Source: Pseudomonadota bacterium (GTDB taxonomy: Bacteria; Pseudomonadota; Gammaproteobacteria; SZUA-229). Taken from it: a DNA stretch of 5,814 bases. Below the pieces are notes generated by a model. The model saw nothing but the letters and a program-made list of their open reading frames with translations. It made no database searches and had not been told where the DNA came from. The translations under genes and the position numbers were made by a program. The DNA lies in the NCBI GenBank assembly GCA_015222915.1, contig JADFWE010000401.1, forward strand, positions 1 through 5,814. Direction: 5' to 3'. Shown here piece by piece: positions 5,721 to 5,814 of the stretch (position 1 is its first letter; every line of letters begins with the position of its first letter).

Positions 5721-5814
5721 AAGTCCGCTTCCGGCCAGAAGCGGACATTAAGCAAAAACAAAATTTCTCGCGCAGAGCCGCAAAGACGCGAAGATAAAAA
5801 CATTGTTTGTATGT
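5721..5814 (-). repeat. Right copy of 94-bp terminal inverted repeat
   Basis: This is the inverted partner of 1-94 (89 of 94 identical). It starts 6 nt after the DAHP synthase stop and runs to the window edge. Its inner hairpin is perfect here, unlike in the left copy. The GC-rich core holds three head-to-tail 8-bp units: CGCAGAGC (5771-5778), CGCAAAGA (5779-5786) and CGCGAAGA (5787-5794). TCGCG (5768-5772) and CGCGA (5787-5791) could pair around a 14-nt loop. As the unit ends exactly where the sequence ends, its true outer limit is unknown. Confidence 0.93.
5723..5746. terminator. Perfect 9-bp hairpin after DAHP synthase
   Basis: GTCCGCTTC (5723-5731) and GAAGCGGAC (5738-5746) form a perfect stem with a 6-nt loop CGGCCA, 8 nt after the TGA. 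The position suits 3'-end formation or mRNA protection. No T-run follows on the plus strand, so it is not a classic Rho-independent terminator. It is part of the 94-bp repeat and may be REP-like rather than a dedicated terminator. Confidence 0.4.

Noticed and set aside
1..5814. Composite transposon or insertion sequence with terminal repeats
   Set aside because: No transposase, integrase or resolvase is encoded, the cargo is housekeeping, and target-site duplications cannot be seen because the repeats end at the window edges. Kept only as an open alternative.

Overview
The window looks like a chromosomal piece of a gammaproteobacterium, probably uncultured. The DAHP synthase matches the Escherichia coli AroG type residue for residue at its active site, and the HAD phosphatase resembles enterobacterial YigB. 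A membrane-anchored SPOR protein and dispersed hairpin-type intergenic repeats fit the same group. The genus cannot be fixed from this sequence.

Layout: (1) bases 1-94 are the left copy of a 94-bp repeat whose inverted copy forms the right edge (5721-5814). (2) 172-1710 on the plus strand hold a short-chain dehydrogenase of the C-factor/sniffer type and, 15 nt later, an inositol-monophosphatase-family phosphatase. (3) 1711-1800 is a repeat-rich hairpin between convergent genes. (4) 1801-2313 on the minus strand is an exported TlpA/ResA-like thioredoxin. (5) 2314-2823 is a 510-bp gap with no convincing gene but with a paired 17-bp repeat and a possible structured RNA. (6) 2824-3744 is a membrane-anchored SPOR-domain protein. 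(7) 3825-4535 is a YigB-like HAD phosphatase. (8) 4638-5714 is DAHP synthase, preceded by a perfect TATAAT hexamer.

The genes do not form one pathway. They are ordinary housekeeping functions: entry to aromatic amino acid synthesis, probable flavin-precursor or other phosphate ester dephosphorylation, envelope thiol redox chemistry, and cell-envelope or septal peptidoglycan binding. No transposase, integrase, phage, CRISPR, toxin-antitoxin or defence gene is visible, and I found no convincing new multi-gene system.

The unusual content is non-coding: the inverted repeats bounding the window, their modular structure (8-bp units plus a hairpin), a heptamer-repeat hairpin between convergent genes, and a perfect -10 box placed as if to give a leaderless mRNA. 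The simplest reading of the terminal repeats is a contig broken at two copies of a dispersed repeat. A mobile or invertible segment is possible but has no enzyme to support it.
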